Positions 1 to 5,550 of a DNA stretch of 5,589 nucleotides are shown here, piece by piece. How positions within the stretch are numbered: the stretch's first letter is position 1; each line of letters opens with the position of its first letter. A model generated the notes under the pieces. The model ran no database searches. It had not been told where the DNA came from and worked only from the letters and a program-made list of their open reading frames with translations. The position numbers and the translations under genes were made by a program. Source of the DNA: Clostridia bacterium (GTDB taxonomy: Bacteria > Bacillota > Clostridia > Christensenellales > Borkfalkiaceae); assembly GCA_017421905.1 (NCBI GenBank), contig JAFOHH010000035.1, positions 1-5,589 on the forward strand, written 5' to 3'.

Positions 1-2
1 AG

Positions 3-689
3 GAAGAACGCCTCGCCGCGGAGTTTATGCAAATTAGCGGCGTTTCGGAAATTAGCCGCAACTCGCAAACGCCCCTTAGGGTAACCAGCGGTACGGCGTT
101 GCAGCTTTTAATCGAGCAAGAGGAAAACCGTATTTCCATGACGGCAGATGCCGAAAAACGCGCTATCGTGGCGGTGGGCAAGCAAATTTTACGCCTGCTC
201 CGCTCCTTTGCCGGCAAGCAGCGCATTATGCGCTGCGGCGGTACGGGCAAGCGCGTGCAAATGTACTATTTTTCGGAGAGCGATTTGACCAGCGACGACG
301 TGGCAATCGACGCCGAAACGGAGCTTTCCTCTTCGCCTGCGCAGGTCAGAAGTATGATTTTAGAACTGCTTTCTGCTAACCTACTGACGGACGAAAAGGG
401 AAAGCTAAGCGCGGCAACGCGCAAAAAACTGCTCCGTACCATGGGGTACGGAACGCTTGCAGACGGTGGAGATCTTTCCGAATTGCACGTAGCGCGCGCC
501 TCGGAAGAAAACCTCCTTTTACGCACCAAAGAGGTTGCGGCAGAGGAGTATGACGATCACGATCTTCACGTCGTAGAGCATACCAGATATTTGCTCAGCG
601 AACAGCCGGGCGAAGAAGAAAAAGCGCGTATTATCGCGCACGTTAAACAACATAAAGCATTCAATGCGGGAGGAAACTATGGAGAATAA
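3..689 (+). CDS. Phage portal protein, C-terminal part (5' end outside the window)
   Basis: The frame is open to the first bases of the window, so this is the last 228 residues of a longer protein; the ATG at 27 is internal. Residues 11-43 (ISGVSEISRNSQTP, then VTSGTALQLLIEQEENR) match the pattern I know from phage portal proteins: a conserved loop followed by a long helix. Next come a strand and acidic turn (YFSESDLTSDDV, about 88-100) and a helical pair around GKLSAATRKKLLRTMGYG. The C-terminus carries DDHDLHVVEH (184-193) and a second His pair (213 and 217), a tail pattern common in portal proteins. The portal is a dodecameric ring at one capsid vertex. It is the docking site for terminase during DNA packaging and later the DNA exit channel. 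The scaffold and capsid genes downstream support the call. The stop lies inside the next gene (11-base overlap), implying translational coupling. The missing N-terminus prevents family assignment. Confidence 0.88.
   Translation, partial: EERLAAEFMQISGVSEISRNSQTPLRVTSGTALQLLIEQEENRISMTADAEKRAIVAVGKQILRLLRSFAGKQRIMRCGGTGKRVQMYYFSESDLTSDDVAIDAETELSSSPAQVRSMILELLSANLLTDEKGKLSAATRKKLLRTMGYGTLADGGDLSELHVARASEENLLLRTKEVAAEEYDDHDLHVVEHTRYLLSEQPGEEEKARIIAHVKQHKAFNAGGNYGE
668..674 (+). promoter_or_regulatory. Ribosome binding site deciding the scaffold start
   Basis: GGGAGGA lies 4 bases before the ATG at 679. The earlier in-frame ATG at 664 sits upstream of this site and would place the site inside the coding region, so 679 is the better start. 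The site lies within the last codons of the portal gene. Confidence 0.8.
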
Positions 690-1278
690 CGAAAAAAACG
701 GAAAGGTGGTATCCGCGCAGGCCGCGGAGGCGGAAAAGGAAAACGGCGCAGAGATGACCGCCGGAAAATTTCGCGACGTTCGCTCTCTACAGCAAGCATA
801 CGAGTCCTTGCAGGCAGAATTTACCAAAAAATGCCAACAGGTCAAGTCGCTCGTAGGGGAGCTTTCTAAAAAGGACAAGGAGGAGTCCCCCTTAAAGAAA
901 GCAGAGGAAGAAGGAGAAGAGAAATCCAAAGCCGTAGCAGCGTTCCTTGCAAAACGCGAGGGCGGCGGCGAATTTCTTTTGCCGCTGGAGGAAAAACTCG
1001 GCGGCAAAGCTAGGGTTAGCGAACGGGAAGTTATCGAGGCGTACGTTGGGCTTTTGGAGGAGGCGCGCGGCAGAGAAAGAGAAAGCTTTTTCCGCCAGTC
1101 GGAGCAGCTTAAAGAAACCGCCGTGCGCGATTACGTAAAAGCCGTAGCCAAGGCTTCCGGTTACGCGCCCATTCTCGCAGATGCGGGGGAGGTAACGGTT
1201 TTACCGCCGCGCCGCCCCGCAAGTATAGAGGACGCAGGCAAGCTTGCCGTGCAGCTCTTTCATCAAACAAAATTATAA
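679..1278 (+). CDS. Probable capsid scaffolding protein
   Basis: The product is a 199-residue, highly charged, mostly helical protein between portal and major capsid genes, the place of the scaffold in T7 (gp9) and P22 (gp8). Scaffolds fill the procapsid, guide coat assembly and are then removed. Residues 30-52 (KFRDVRSLQQAYESLQAEF and on) resemble the 'K(F/Y)-x-s-x-x-L-x-x-AYe-L-q-aEFTkK' segment I know from scaffold-like proteins of gut phages. Residues 53-95 are a Lys/Glu-rich predicted helix or coiled coil. Residues 115-160 form further amphipathic helices, and a proline/arginine turn (VLPPRRPAS, 174-182) precedes a short C-terminal helix that could be the coat-binding element. There is one Cys (52), no signal peptide and no membrane segment. 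No protease motif is visible, so this does not look like a protease-scaffold fusion. The role rests mainly on order and composition; a non-scaffold minor capsid protein is the alternative. Confidence 0.65.
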   Translation: MENNEKNGKVVSAQAAEAEKENGAEMTAGKFRDVRSLQQAYESLQAEFTKKCQQVKSLVGELSKKDKEESPLKKAEEEGEEKSKAVAAFLAKREGGGEFLLPLEEKLGGKARVSEREVIEAYVGLLEEARGRERESFFRQSEQLKETAVRDYVKAVAKASGYAPILADAGEVTVLPPRRPASIEDAGKLAVQLFHQTKL

Positions 1279-1280
1279 TT

Positions 1281-1287
1281 AGGGGGA
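1281..1287 (+). promoter_or_regulatory. Ribosome binding site of the capsid gene
   Basis: AGGGGGA stands 6 bases before the ATG at 1294, only 2 bases after the scaffold stop codon. The spacing favours ATG 1294 over the in-frame ATG at 1303, which would be 15 bases away. Confidence 0.7.
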
Positions 1288-1293
1288 CTAACA

Positions 1294-2457
1294 ATGGTAA
1301 CCATGCAAAGCGCGGATAACGCGCTCAAAACCTTATATCTCGGTGTCGTAACCGATCAACTCAACACGGGTGTAAACCCTCTCCTTGCGGCAATCCGCAA
1401 AACCTCTACCGACGTATGGGGTAAGGAAATTCGTCGCGTAGCCAGCTACGGCGTTAACGGCGGCGTTGGCGCAGGTTCGGAAGACGGCGCTCTTCCCACC
1501 GCAGGCGCAAACAATTACGAGCAATTCGTTCTTACCTTAAAAAACTTATACGGCACGGTAGAAATTTCCGATAAAGCCGTGCGCGCTTCCGAAAACAACG
1601 CAGGTGCATTCGTCAATTTGTTAAACGCCGAAATGGAAGGCCTCGTAAAGGCTTCTTCCTTCAATTTTGGCAGAATGCTTTTTGGCGACGGCAGCGGTAC
1701 GCTGTGTAAAATTACCGCGGTAAAGGACGGCGCTGCTACCGTAGATTCCGTAAAAAATATTATGGAAGGCATGTGCGTAGATATTCGCAACGGCGAAAGC
1801 ATCGTAAACGGCTTTAACGCCGTTCGCATCACCGCAATCGACCGCACCGCAAAAACGGTAACCTTTAACAAAACTATTACCTCTAGCATAACTGCGGGTA
1901 TGATCCTTTCCGTTCAAGGCTCGCAAAACAACGAAATTACCGGCCTTGCCGCAATTTTTAAGGATAGCGGAACGCTTTACGGCTTAGACCGCTCCACCCA
2001 CAAATGGCTCGTTCCTTATATGAAGTCTTCCGTGGGCAGCATTTCCGAAGAGGAAGTACAAAAGGCAATCGATTACCTCGAAGAAACGGCAGATAGCAGA
2101 GTCAACATTATCGTTTGCTCTTCGGGCGTAAAGCGCGCCTTCCAAAACATGCTTTCTTCTAAGGGAGTATCCGTGGACTACGCGGTGCTTTCTTCCGGTC
2201 ATAAAGCTATGATGTACAACGGTATTCCCGTGGTGTCCGACCGCTTCTGTCCCGAAGGCACGATGTACCTCTTAAATACCGAGGACTTCGTGCTCCATCA
2301 GCTTTGCGATTGGCAGTTTTTAGAAGGGGAGGACGGCCGCATCTTAAAACAAGTTGCAGGCAAGCCCGTATACACGGCAACGCTCGTAAAATACGCCGAC
2401 CTCCTTTGCTTAAAGCCCATCGGTCAAGCGATGCTTTCGGGCATTACCGAGGCGTAA
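1294..2457 (+). CDS. Major capsid protein (HK97-fold type)
   Basis: The 387-residue product is the coat protein forming the icosahedral head. The N-terminal arm (about 1-45) leads into a glycine-rich segment (YGVNGGVGAGSEDGALP, 52-68) in the place of the E-loop. Strand-forming residues 75-93 and a long helix (104-130, AFVNLLNAEMEGLVKASSFNF and on) ending in FGDGSG are typical of the P-domain spine helix of phage capsid proteins. Residues 137-218 form a beta-rich stretch (TVDSVKNIMEGMCVDI, KTVTFNK, MILSVQGSQNNEITGL) that looks like a small inserted domain. Residues 250-387 form the A-domain-like part and end with the pattern DWQFLEGEDGRIL ... YTATLVKYADLLCLKP, which I associate with capsid proteins of this group. 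Length and position between scaffold and adaptor fit. No propeptide cleavage site is evident. A structured spacer follows before the next gene, which may let this gene be expressed above its neighbours. Confidence 0.88.
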   Translation: MVTMQSADNALKTLYLGVVTDQLNTGVNPLLAAIRKTSTDVWGKEIRRVASYGVNGGVGAGSEDGALPTAGANNYEQFVLTLKNLYGTVEISDKAVRASENNAGAFVNLLNAEMEGLVKASSFNFGRMLFGDGSGTLCKITAVKDGAATVDSVKNIMEGMCVDIRNGESIVNGFNAVRITAIDRTAKTVTFNKTITSSITAGMILSVQGSQNNEITGLAAIFKDSGTLYGLDRSTHKWLVPYMKSSVGSISEEEVQKAIDYLEETADSRVNIIVCSSGVKRAFQNMLSSKGVSVDYAVLSSGHKAMMYNGIPVVSDRFCPEGTMYLLNTEDFVLHQLCDWQFLEGEDGRILKQVAGKPVYTATLVKYADLLCLKPIGQAMLSGITEA

Positions 2458-2584
2458 TCGGCAAACGGTAAACGATAGGGGAGAGCCTTGAGCGGCGAAA
2501 GGGGAATTTTTTAAAATAGAGTTTACGTAAAGGCTCTTTTCCCGATTGCCGCGCAGGGCTTTTCGCCCCATTTAGGAGGAGAAT
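2458..2584 (+). promoter_or_regulatory. Structured non-coding spacer after the capsid gene (candidate RNA element)
   Basis: These 127 bases contain no credible gene. Seen directly: AGAGCCTT (2482-2489) pairs perfectly with AAGGCTCT (2530-2537) and can be lengthened by G-T pairs to 2478/2541. GTAAAC (2468-2473) pairs with GTTTAC (2521-2526), crossing the first stem as in a pseudoknot. CGGCAA (2459-2464) pairs with TTGCCG (2546-2551). GGCGAAAGG (2494-2502) can pair with CTTTTCGCC (2559-2567, one wobble), competing with a local GGGC/GCCC hairpin (2556-2568). TTTACGTAAA (2522-2531) is palindromic. An AGGAGGA ribosome site (2574-2580) closes the spacer. It could be an attenuator, an RNA processing site or a stabilising 3' end for capsid mRNA; this is inference. 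No T-tract follows a stem closely enough to call a plain terminator. Confidence 0.45.
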
Positions 2585-3139
2585 ATGAAAAATAAAGAAA
2601 TTCTTGCTTCGGCAGCACGCCTTGTGGGAAAGGAGGACGTTGCCGCGTATTTTACGGGCGGCGCGCTGGAAAATACCGAGGGCGCTAAAAGGGAAAGTGA
2701 ATTTTTTACGGTTGCGCTATCCCTTGCGCTAAACGATATTGCACACAAAAAAGCCGCACCCATTGCGGAGGAAACCGTGCATTCGCAAGGGTTCGTTTCC
2801 TACCAAACGCTGTCTAACCGCCCTATGAAAATTTTATCCGTTACCTCCGGCGGAGTCGAACGTTCCTTCCGTATGCGTGCCGAAGGGGTGGAAACCCCCG
2901 TAGGGGAAATCACCCTGCGCTACGCTCGCTTTCCTAAAGTGGGCGGCTTAGAGGAGGAGGCAGACCTTGCCAGCGGCGTTTCTCCCACGGCGGCGGTGTA
3001 TTTTATCGCGGCGGAAAGCTTAGCGAAAGACGGTGCGGAAGCTCGCGCGGCAGAGTGTGCCGCAAAATATGAAAAGCTGCTATATAACGGCGCAAAAACG
3101 GGCGTGCTTCGCCTGCCCGAGCGGAGGTGGCGCGGATGA
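2585..3139 (+). CDS. Probable head-tail adaptor (connector) protein
   Basis: The 184-residue product is encoded directly after the capsid gene, where T7 carries gp11 and P22 carries gp4, the ring that binds beneath the portal and links head to tail. Residues 1-55 are helical (KEILASAARLVG, then EFFTVALSLALNDIAH). Residues 62-118 are beta-rich (FVSYQTLSNRPMKILSVTS, then VGEITLRYARFP). Residues 124-168 are helical again (TAAVYFIAAESLA, then ECAAKYEKLLYNGA), followed by a short basic tail ending RRWRG. A helix-sheet-helix layout of this size with a basic tryptophan-containing C-terminus is what I would expect of an adaptor, but I see no decisive motif. A strong AGGAGG site lies 5 bases before the ATG's GAAT leader. 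The stop overlaps the next start (ATGA), so the downstream gene is translationally coupled. A different neck protein, such as a stopper, is the main alternative. Confidence 0.6.
   Translation: MKNKEILASAARLVGKEDVAAYFTGGALENTEGAKRESEFFTVALSLALNDIAHKKAAPIAEETVHSQGFVSYQTLSNRPMKILSVTSGGVERSFRMRAEGVETPVGEITLRYARFPKVGGLEEEADLASGVSPTAAVYFIAAESLAKDGAEARAAECAAKYEKLLYNGAKTGVLRLPERRWRG
3122..3127 (+). promoter_or_regulatory. Ribosome binding site deciding the nozzle gene start
   Basis: CGGAGG stands 8 bases before ATG 3136. An in-frame GTG at 3127 would overlap the site itself. The ATG also forms a classic ATGA overlap with the preceding stop (TGA 3137-3139), so 3136 is preferred. Confidence 0.75.
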
Positions 3140-4383
3140 GTGAACGCTATTTGTGTATCCGCAACTTTTCGGGCGGATTTGGCGAGCGCATTTCCGAATG
3201 GGAGCGCAATTTAACGGCAAATATCCATAATTTTCAGGTGGAAAAGGGTTCGCTTTGCGACCTTTACGGCGTGGAAAAAATTTGCGCCTGCGAGGGTACG
3301 CCCCTTTCCGTTTTACCTTCTCCGTACGGAGAGCACGAAATGCTTTTTTGTACGGAAACGGGGGTATACGCCTGCTCCGTTTTGGATGGTAGCGTAGAAA
3401 AAACGGTGCACCCGAATTACGGAACGGCACGTTCTGCCATCGGAGAATTTCGCGGCAGGAGCATAGGCGTTGCCTCGGAAAAGGGCGTTTATATTTGTAC
3501 CGCTTTAGGCGAAATTTTAGAGCTTTCCTCCCGCCCCGCGCAGGATATTTGCTTTCTCGGCGGCAGATGGTTTTTCCTGTCGGAGGGTAGCTTGTTTATG
3601 ACCAAGCCCTACTCGCTCGAGCTGGAGGCGGAAGGGGAAATCGTTGCGGGTACGATGGGGGAAGTTTCCCGCTGCTTTACCTCCCAAGGTAAGGTGCTGC
3701 TTCTTTCCCGTCGCGCCGTATACGTGCTTTCCGGCAGCTCTCCGGAGGACTTCACTTTAACCGTCGTACCCCTTTTAAAGTCGGCTTTCCCCGAAAGTGC
3801 GGCGGCAGACTGCGAGGGACTGTATTTTTTAACCGCCCGTTCGCTGGTGCGCTACGTCGGCGGTAAAATAGAGGAATACCCCCTCCCCGGTGGGGAAACG
3901 GTAGCCCTTCCCGCAGGGGGAGCGGCGGTCGGCGGCGAATATCGCTTTTTCTTTCAAGGCAAAACGCAAAAAAAGGAAGGCGCGTTCGACGTAGAAGAAA
4001 AAACCGTTTTCCTCGGCGCGGGCAGAGGCATTACCTTTTTTAAGGAGGGCGACGGCGAATTTTACGTTATTTACGGCAACTCGGTAGGCAAAACGGTAAA
4101 CCGTGCCGTGGTAGACGGTATTCCGCTGTATAAATTTTGGCGTTCTCGCCCTACCGACTTTGGTCGTCTTTCAGGCAGAAAGGTGTTAAAGGGCGCAAGC
4201 GTGTTTGCCGAAACGCCCGGCAGAATGGTGGTTTCCTCGGAAAGCGGTTCGGCAGTCGTGCCGCTCGGCGTAGGGAATAACGAGCGCAGGCTACTACTTG
4301 GCGGCGCGCGGTTTACGATAGAAATTTCTTCGTGCGCGCCCGGCTCTCGCTTCGTAAAGCCCGTTATTATTTTCAGCGAATAG
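3136..4383 (+). CDS. Probable tail nozzle / tail stabilisation protein, beta-propeller-like
   Basis: The 415-residue product is almost entirely beta-rich. The N-terminus (IRNFSGGFGERISEWERN, 8-25, then ANIHNFQVEKGSL) resembles the 'dFsGGl...e...l.N...e.GsL..R.G' opening of short-tailed phage nozzle proteins. About seven repeated units of a hydrophobic strand, a Gly turn and a second strand follow, near 74-95, 115-135, 144-168, 186-212, 228-253, 268-294 and 308-335, which suits a propeller. The C-terminal domain (RSRPTDFGRLSGRKVLKGASVF, then FTIEISS ... VKPVIIFSE) looks like the sandwich end of this class, as in P22 gp10 and T7 gp12. In the virion it would sit under the adaptor and shape the DNA exit tube. 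Eleven cysteines, five within residues 41-80, are unusual for such a protein. Repeat boundaries were judged by eye. An unrelated beta-propeller structural protein is the alternative. Confidence 0.6.
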   Translation: MSERYLCIRNFSGGFGERISEWERNLTANIHNFQVEKGSLCDLYGVEKICACEGTPLSVLPSPYGEHEMLFCTETGVYACSVLDGSVEKTVHPNYGTARSAIGEFRGRSIGVASEKGVYICTALGEILELSSRPAQDICFLGGRWFFLSEGSLFMTKPYSLELEAEGEIVAGTMGEVSRCFTSQGKVLLLSRRAVYVLSGSSPEDFTLTVVPLLKSAFPESAAADCEGLYFLTARSLVRYVGGKIEEYPLPGGETVALPAGGAAVGGEYRFFFQGKTQKKEGAFDVEEKTVFLGAGRGITFFKEGDGEFYVIYGNSVGKTVNRAVVDGIPLYKFWRSRPTDFGRLSGRKVLKGASVFAETPGRMVVSSESGSAVVPLGVGNNERRLLLGGARFTIEISSCAPGSRFVKPVIIFSE

Positions 4384-4393
4384 GAGGCTAATT

Positions 4394-5257
4394 ATGGCAA
4401 TAGCAACTATTTTAACGAGGGATGCCCTCATTGCAAAGTTTGAAGAAATAGAGCAAGCGTACAGCGTGTTTTATTCGGCAGTGTATCCCGATTTTATTTT
4501 TACACCTAAAACCTACACGGCGCGCGATGAAGAAGCGCTTTCTTCTTTAGCGGAAAACTTAGTGCAGGCGGAGGGTGCGCGCATCGGCATTTTGCAAAAG
4601 GAACGCACCGAAAAGCTAGCCGAGCTTGCCGCCGCCCCCACTCTCTTTGAGGCGCAAAAGGCGCAAAAAATAAAGGAGGCTAATCAGTTTGAAAACGATG
4701 CAAGCTTACGCCTTTCTTTAGATGCGTTTGCGCGCAACATGCAAAAAAGCGCCTTTTATTTATCCCGTTCGGCGCAAATTTATTCCGAGGCGGCGCAAAA
4801 GCGTGCCGAGGCGGAGGCAGAATATTCCGCCGCAATGGCTACCCTTTCGGAAAAGGAAAGGGAAATTAACACCGCTTACGACGCACTCGTTACGGAGGCG
4901 GAGGCGGTTTACCGCGCGGCGCTCGCCGCCAAAAAGGAGGAATTGCTCCTTGCCGAAACCGCCCGTGCAGAACGGGTTTTGGAATACAACAATTCCATGG
5001 AAAAAGAGGCGGTGGAATACAACTTAAAGGCGGTAAACGGCGTGTTCGACCGCGCCAACGACGATACCGTAACGCGCGCTTCTATGATGTACGAAAAAAT
5101 GGCGGCTTGCCACGACTATCTGTCCATTTTTACGACGAGAGAGGCGCTGCATAAGGTTACTACGGACGAAATTTATTCCAAATATCTCGGTAGCTACGGC
5201 AGTCGTTCGCTTATCGAATACTACCAAGCCAAGTACGATGCGGAGCAATCGGCATAA
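4394..5257 (+). CDS. Alanine/glutamate-rich coiled-coil protein of unknown function, possible virion-associated protein
   Basis: I do not recognise this 287-residue protein. Residues 1-45 are aromatic-rich (IEQAYSVFYSAVYPDFIFTP, 19-38). Residues 45-215 are a nearly unbroken Ala/Glu/Lys/Arg helix with coiled-coil character, including EAQKAQKIKEAN (86-97) and AEAEAEYSAAMATLSEKERE (138-157). Hydrophobics recur at 11-residue steps (L151, Y162, Y173, L184, V195; also Y198 and Y209 in twin EYN motifs). Residues 225-287 are a mixed, tyrosine-rich tail (YSKYLGSYGSRSLIEYYQAKY). No membrane segment, signal peptide or enzyme motif is visible. AGGAGG (4382-4387) overlaps the preceding stop, so the gene belongs to the structural operon, and the terminator directly follows. 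By position it matches the needle, ejection or internal-core genes of P22 and T7. A fibre, tape-like or ejection role is therefore possible but unproven. Confidence 0.7.
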   Translation: MAIATILTRDALIAKFEEIEQAYSVFYSAVYPDFIFTPKTYTARDEEALSSLAENLVQAEGARIGILQKERTEKLAELAAAPTLFEAQKAQKIKEANQFENDASLRLSLDAFARNMQKSAFYLSRSAQIYSEAAQKRAEAEAEYSAAMATLSEKEREINTAYDALVTEAEAVYRAALAAKKEELLLAETARAERVLEYNNSMEKEAVEYNLKAVNGVFDRANDDTVTRASMMYEKMAACHDYLSIFTTREALHKVTTDEIYSKYLGSYGSRSLIEYYQAKYDAEQSA

Positions 5258-5262
5258 CCGAT

Positions 5263-5292
5263 GCAGAGCGCAACTAAACCGTTGCGCTCTGC
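5263..5292 (+). terminator. First hairpin of the operon end (perfect 12-bp stem)
   Basis: GCAGAGCGCAAC (5263-5274) is the exact reverse complement of GTTGCGCTCTGC (5281-5292), with a 6-base loop TAAACC. It starts 5 bases after the stop codon of the coiled-coil gene. A T5 run (5299-5303) follows 6 bases after the stem, further away than in a usual intrinsic terminator. It may be an auxiliary terminator or a 3'-end stabilising hairpin. A small CCGC/GCGG stem (5292-5308) bridges it to the next hairpin. Confidence 0.6.
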
Positions 5293-5308
5293 CGCGCGTT
5301 TTTAGCGG

Positions 5309-5337
5309 GCCTTCCCTTTTTAGGGAAGGCTTTTTTT
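5309..5337 (+). terminator. Intrinsic (rho-independent) terminator of the structural operon
   Basis: GCCTTCCCT (5309-5317) pairs perfectly with AGGGAAGGC (5322-5330) around a TTTT loop, and seven T residues follow at once (5331-5337). This is a canonical intrinsic terminator for + strand transcription. It lies 51 bases after the last structural gene. The opposite strand has no T-tract after the stem, so it looks one-directional. Confidence 0.93.
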
Positions 5338-5489
5338 ATGAAAAGGGCTTTTATCGGGTGCGATCGTTTCTCCGCGCCGCGCATCTGCCGCCTATCCTTT
5401 CGCCCGGATGCAAAAGGGGAAAATCATCTAAAACTTCCTATTATCAAGGCAAAAAAACGCTTTTTAACGCCAAAAAAGCTTTTCTCCAC
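5338..5489. other. Gene-poor stretch between operons with A/T tracts
   Basis: No convincing gene is present. A GC-rich half (5341-5411) contains a weak GCATCTG/CGGATGC pairing (5381-5387 with 5405-5411) and a competing CGGGTG/CGCCCG pairing (5355-5360 with 5401-5406). The second half carries A7 (5451-5457), T5 (5461-5465), A6 (5472-5477) inside the palindrome AAAAGCTTTT (5474-5483), just upstream of the promoter. The A-tracts start 21 bases apart, and about 30 bases separate the second from A6 at 5502. This is close to whole helical turns, so the DNA may be curved. Confidence 0.5.
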
Positions 5490-5518
5490 TTGCAAAACGG
5501 CAAAAAATAGGGTATAAT
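5490..5518 (+). promoter_or_regulatory. Sigma-A/sigma-70 type promoter for the next gene
   Basis: TTGCAA (5490-5495, four of six consensus bases) is separated by exactly 17 bases from a perfect TATAAT (5513-5518). Transcription would start near 5525, leaving a leader of about 26 bases before the ATG at 5551. The A/T-rich sequence just upstream (5465-5485) could serve as an UP-like element. There is no TG extension before the -10 box and no obvious operator inverted repeat. Confidence 0.82.
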
Positions 5519-5550
5519 ATAACTGAAATAACAAAAGGGAGGAAATGCTT

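Noticed and set aside
664..678. Earlier ATG for the scaffold gene (adds MREET)
   Set aside because: The ribosome site GGGAGGA lies between this ATG and the one at 679, so translation most likely begins at 679.
519..1007. 162-codon minus-strand open frame
   Set aside because: It is antisense to portal and scaffold genes, is serine/phenylalanine-rich as expected from reading Glu/Lys-rich codons backwards, and has no ribosome site of note.
1274..1279. TATAAT just before the capsid gene, a possible internal promoter
   Set aside because: It spans the scaffold stop codon, no -35-like hexamer lies 16-18 bases upstream, and a start about 7 bases downstream would fall inside the ribosome site and remove it.
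2488..2514. Tiny TTG-started open frame in the capsid-adaptor spacer
   Set aside because: It has only eight codons, ends at TAA and has no good ribosome site spacing; it is better explained as part of the structured spacer.
3127..3135. GTG start for the nozzle gene
   Set aside because: It overlaps the ribosome site at 3122-3127; ATG 3136 has good spacing and the ATGA overlap.
3080..3430. 116-codon minus-strand open frame
   Set aside because: It is antisense to the adaptor and nozzle genes, with a proline/arginine-rich composition typical of a shadow of a real gene.
4800..4925. GAGGCGGAGGC motifs recurring in the coiled-coil gene, a possible DNA repeat
   Set aside because: They follow from repeated Glu-Ala codons in a coiled coil and do not extend beyond about 10-12 bases.
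5238..5510. Plus-strand 90-codon open frame across the operon end
   Set aside because: It starts inside the coiled-coil gene, runs through both terminator hairpins, has no ribosome site and a low-complexity basic composition.
5338..5517. 59-codon open frame starting at the ATG after the terminator T-run
   Set aside because: There is no ribosome site, its start lies against the terminator, and its end overlaps the promoter; the translation is basic and unlike a folded protein.
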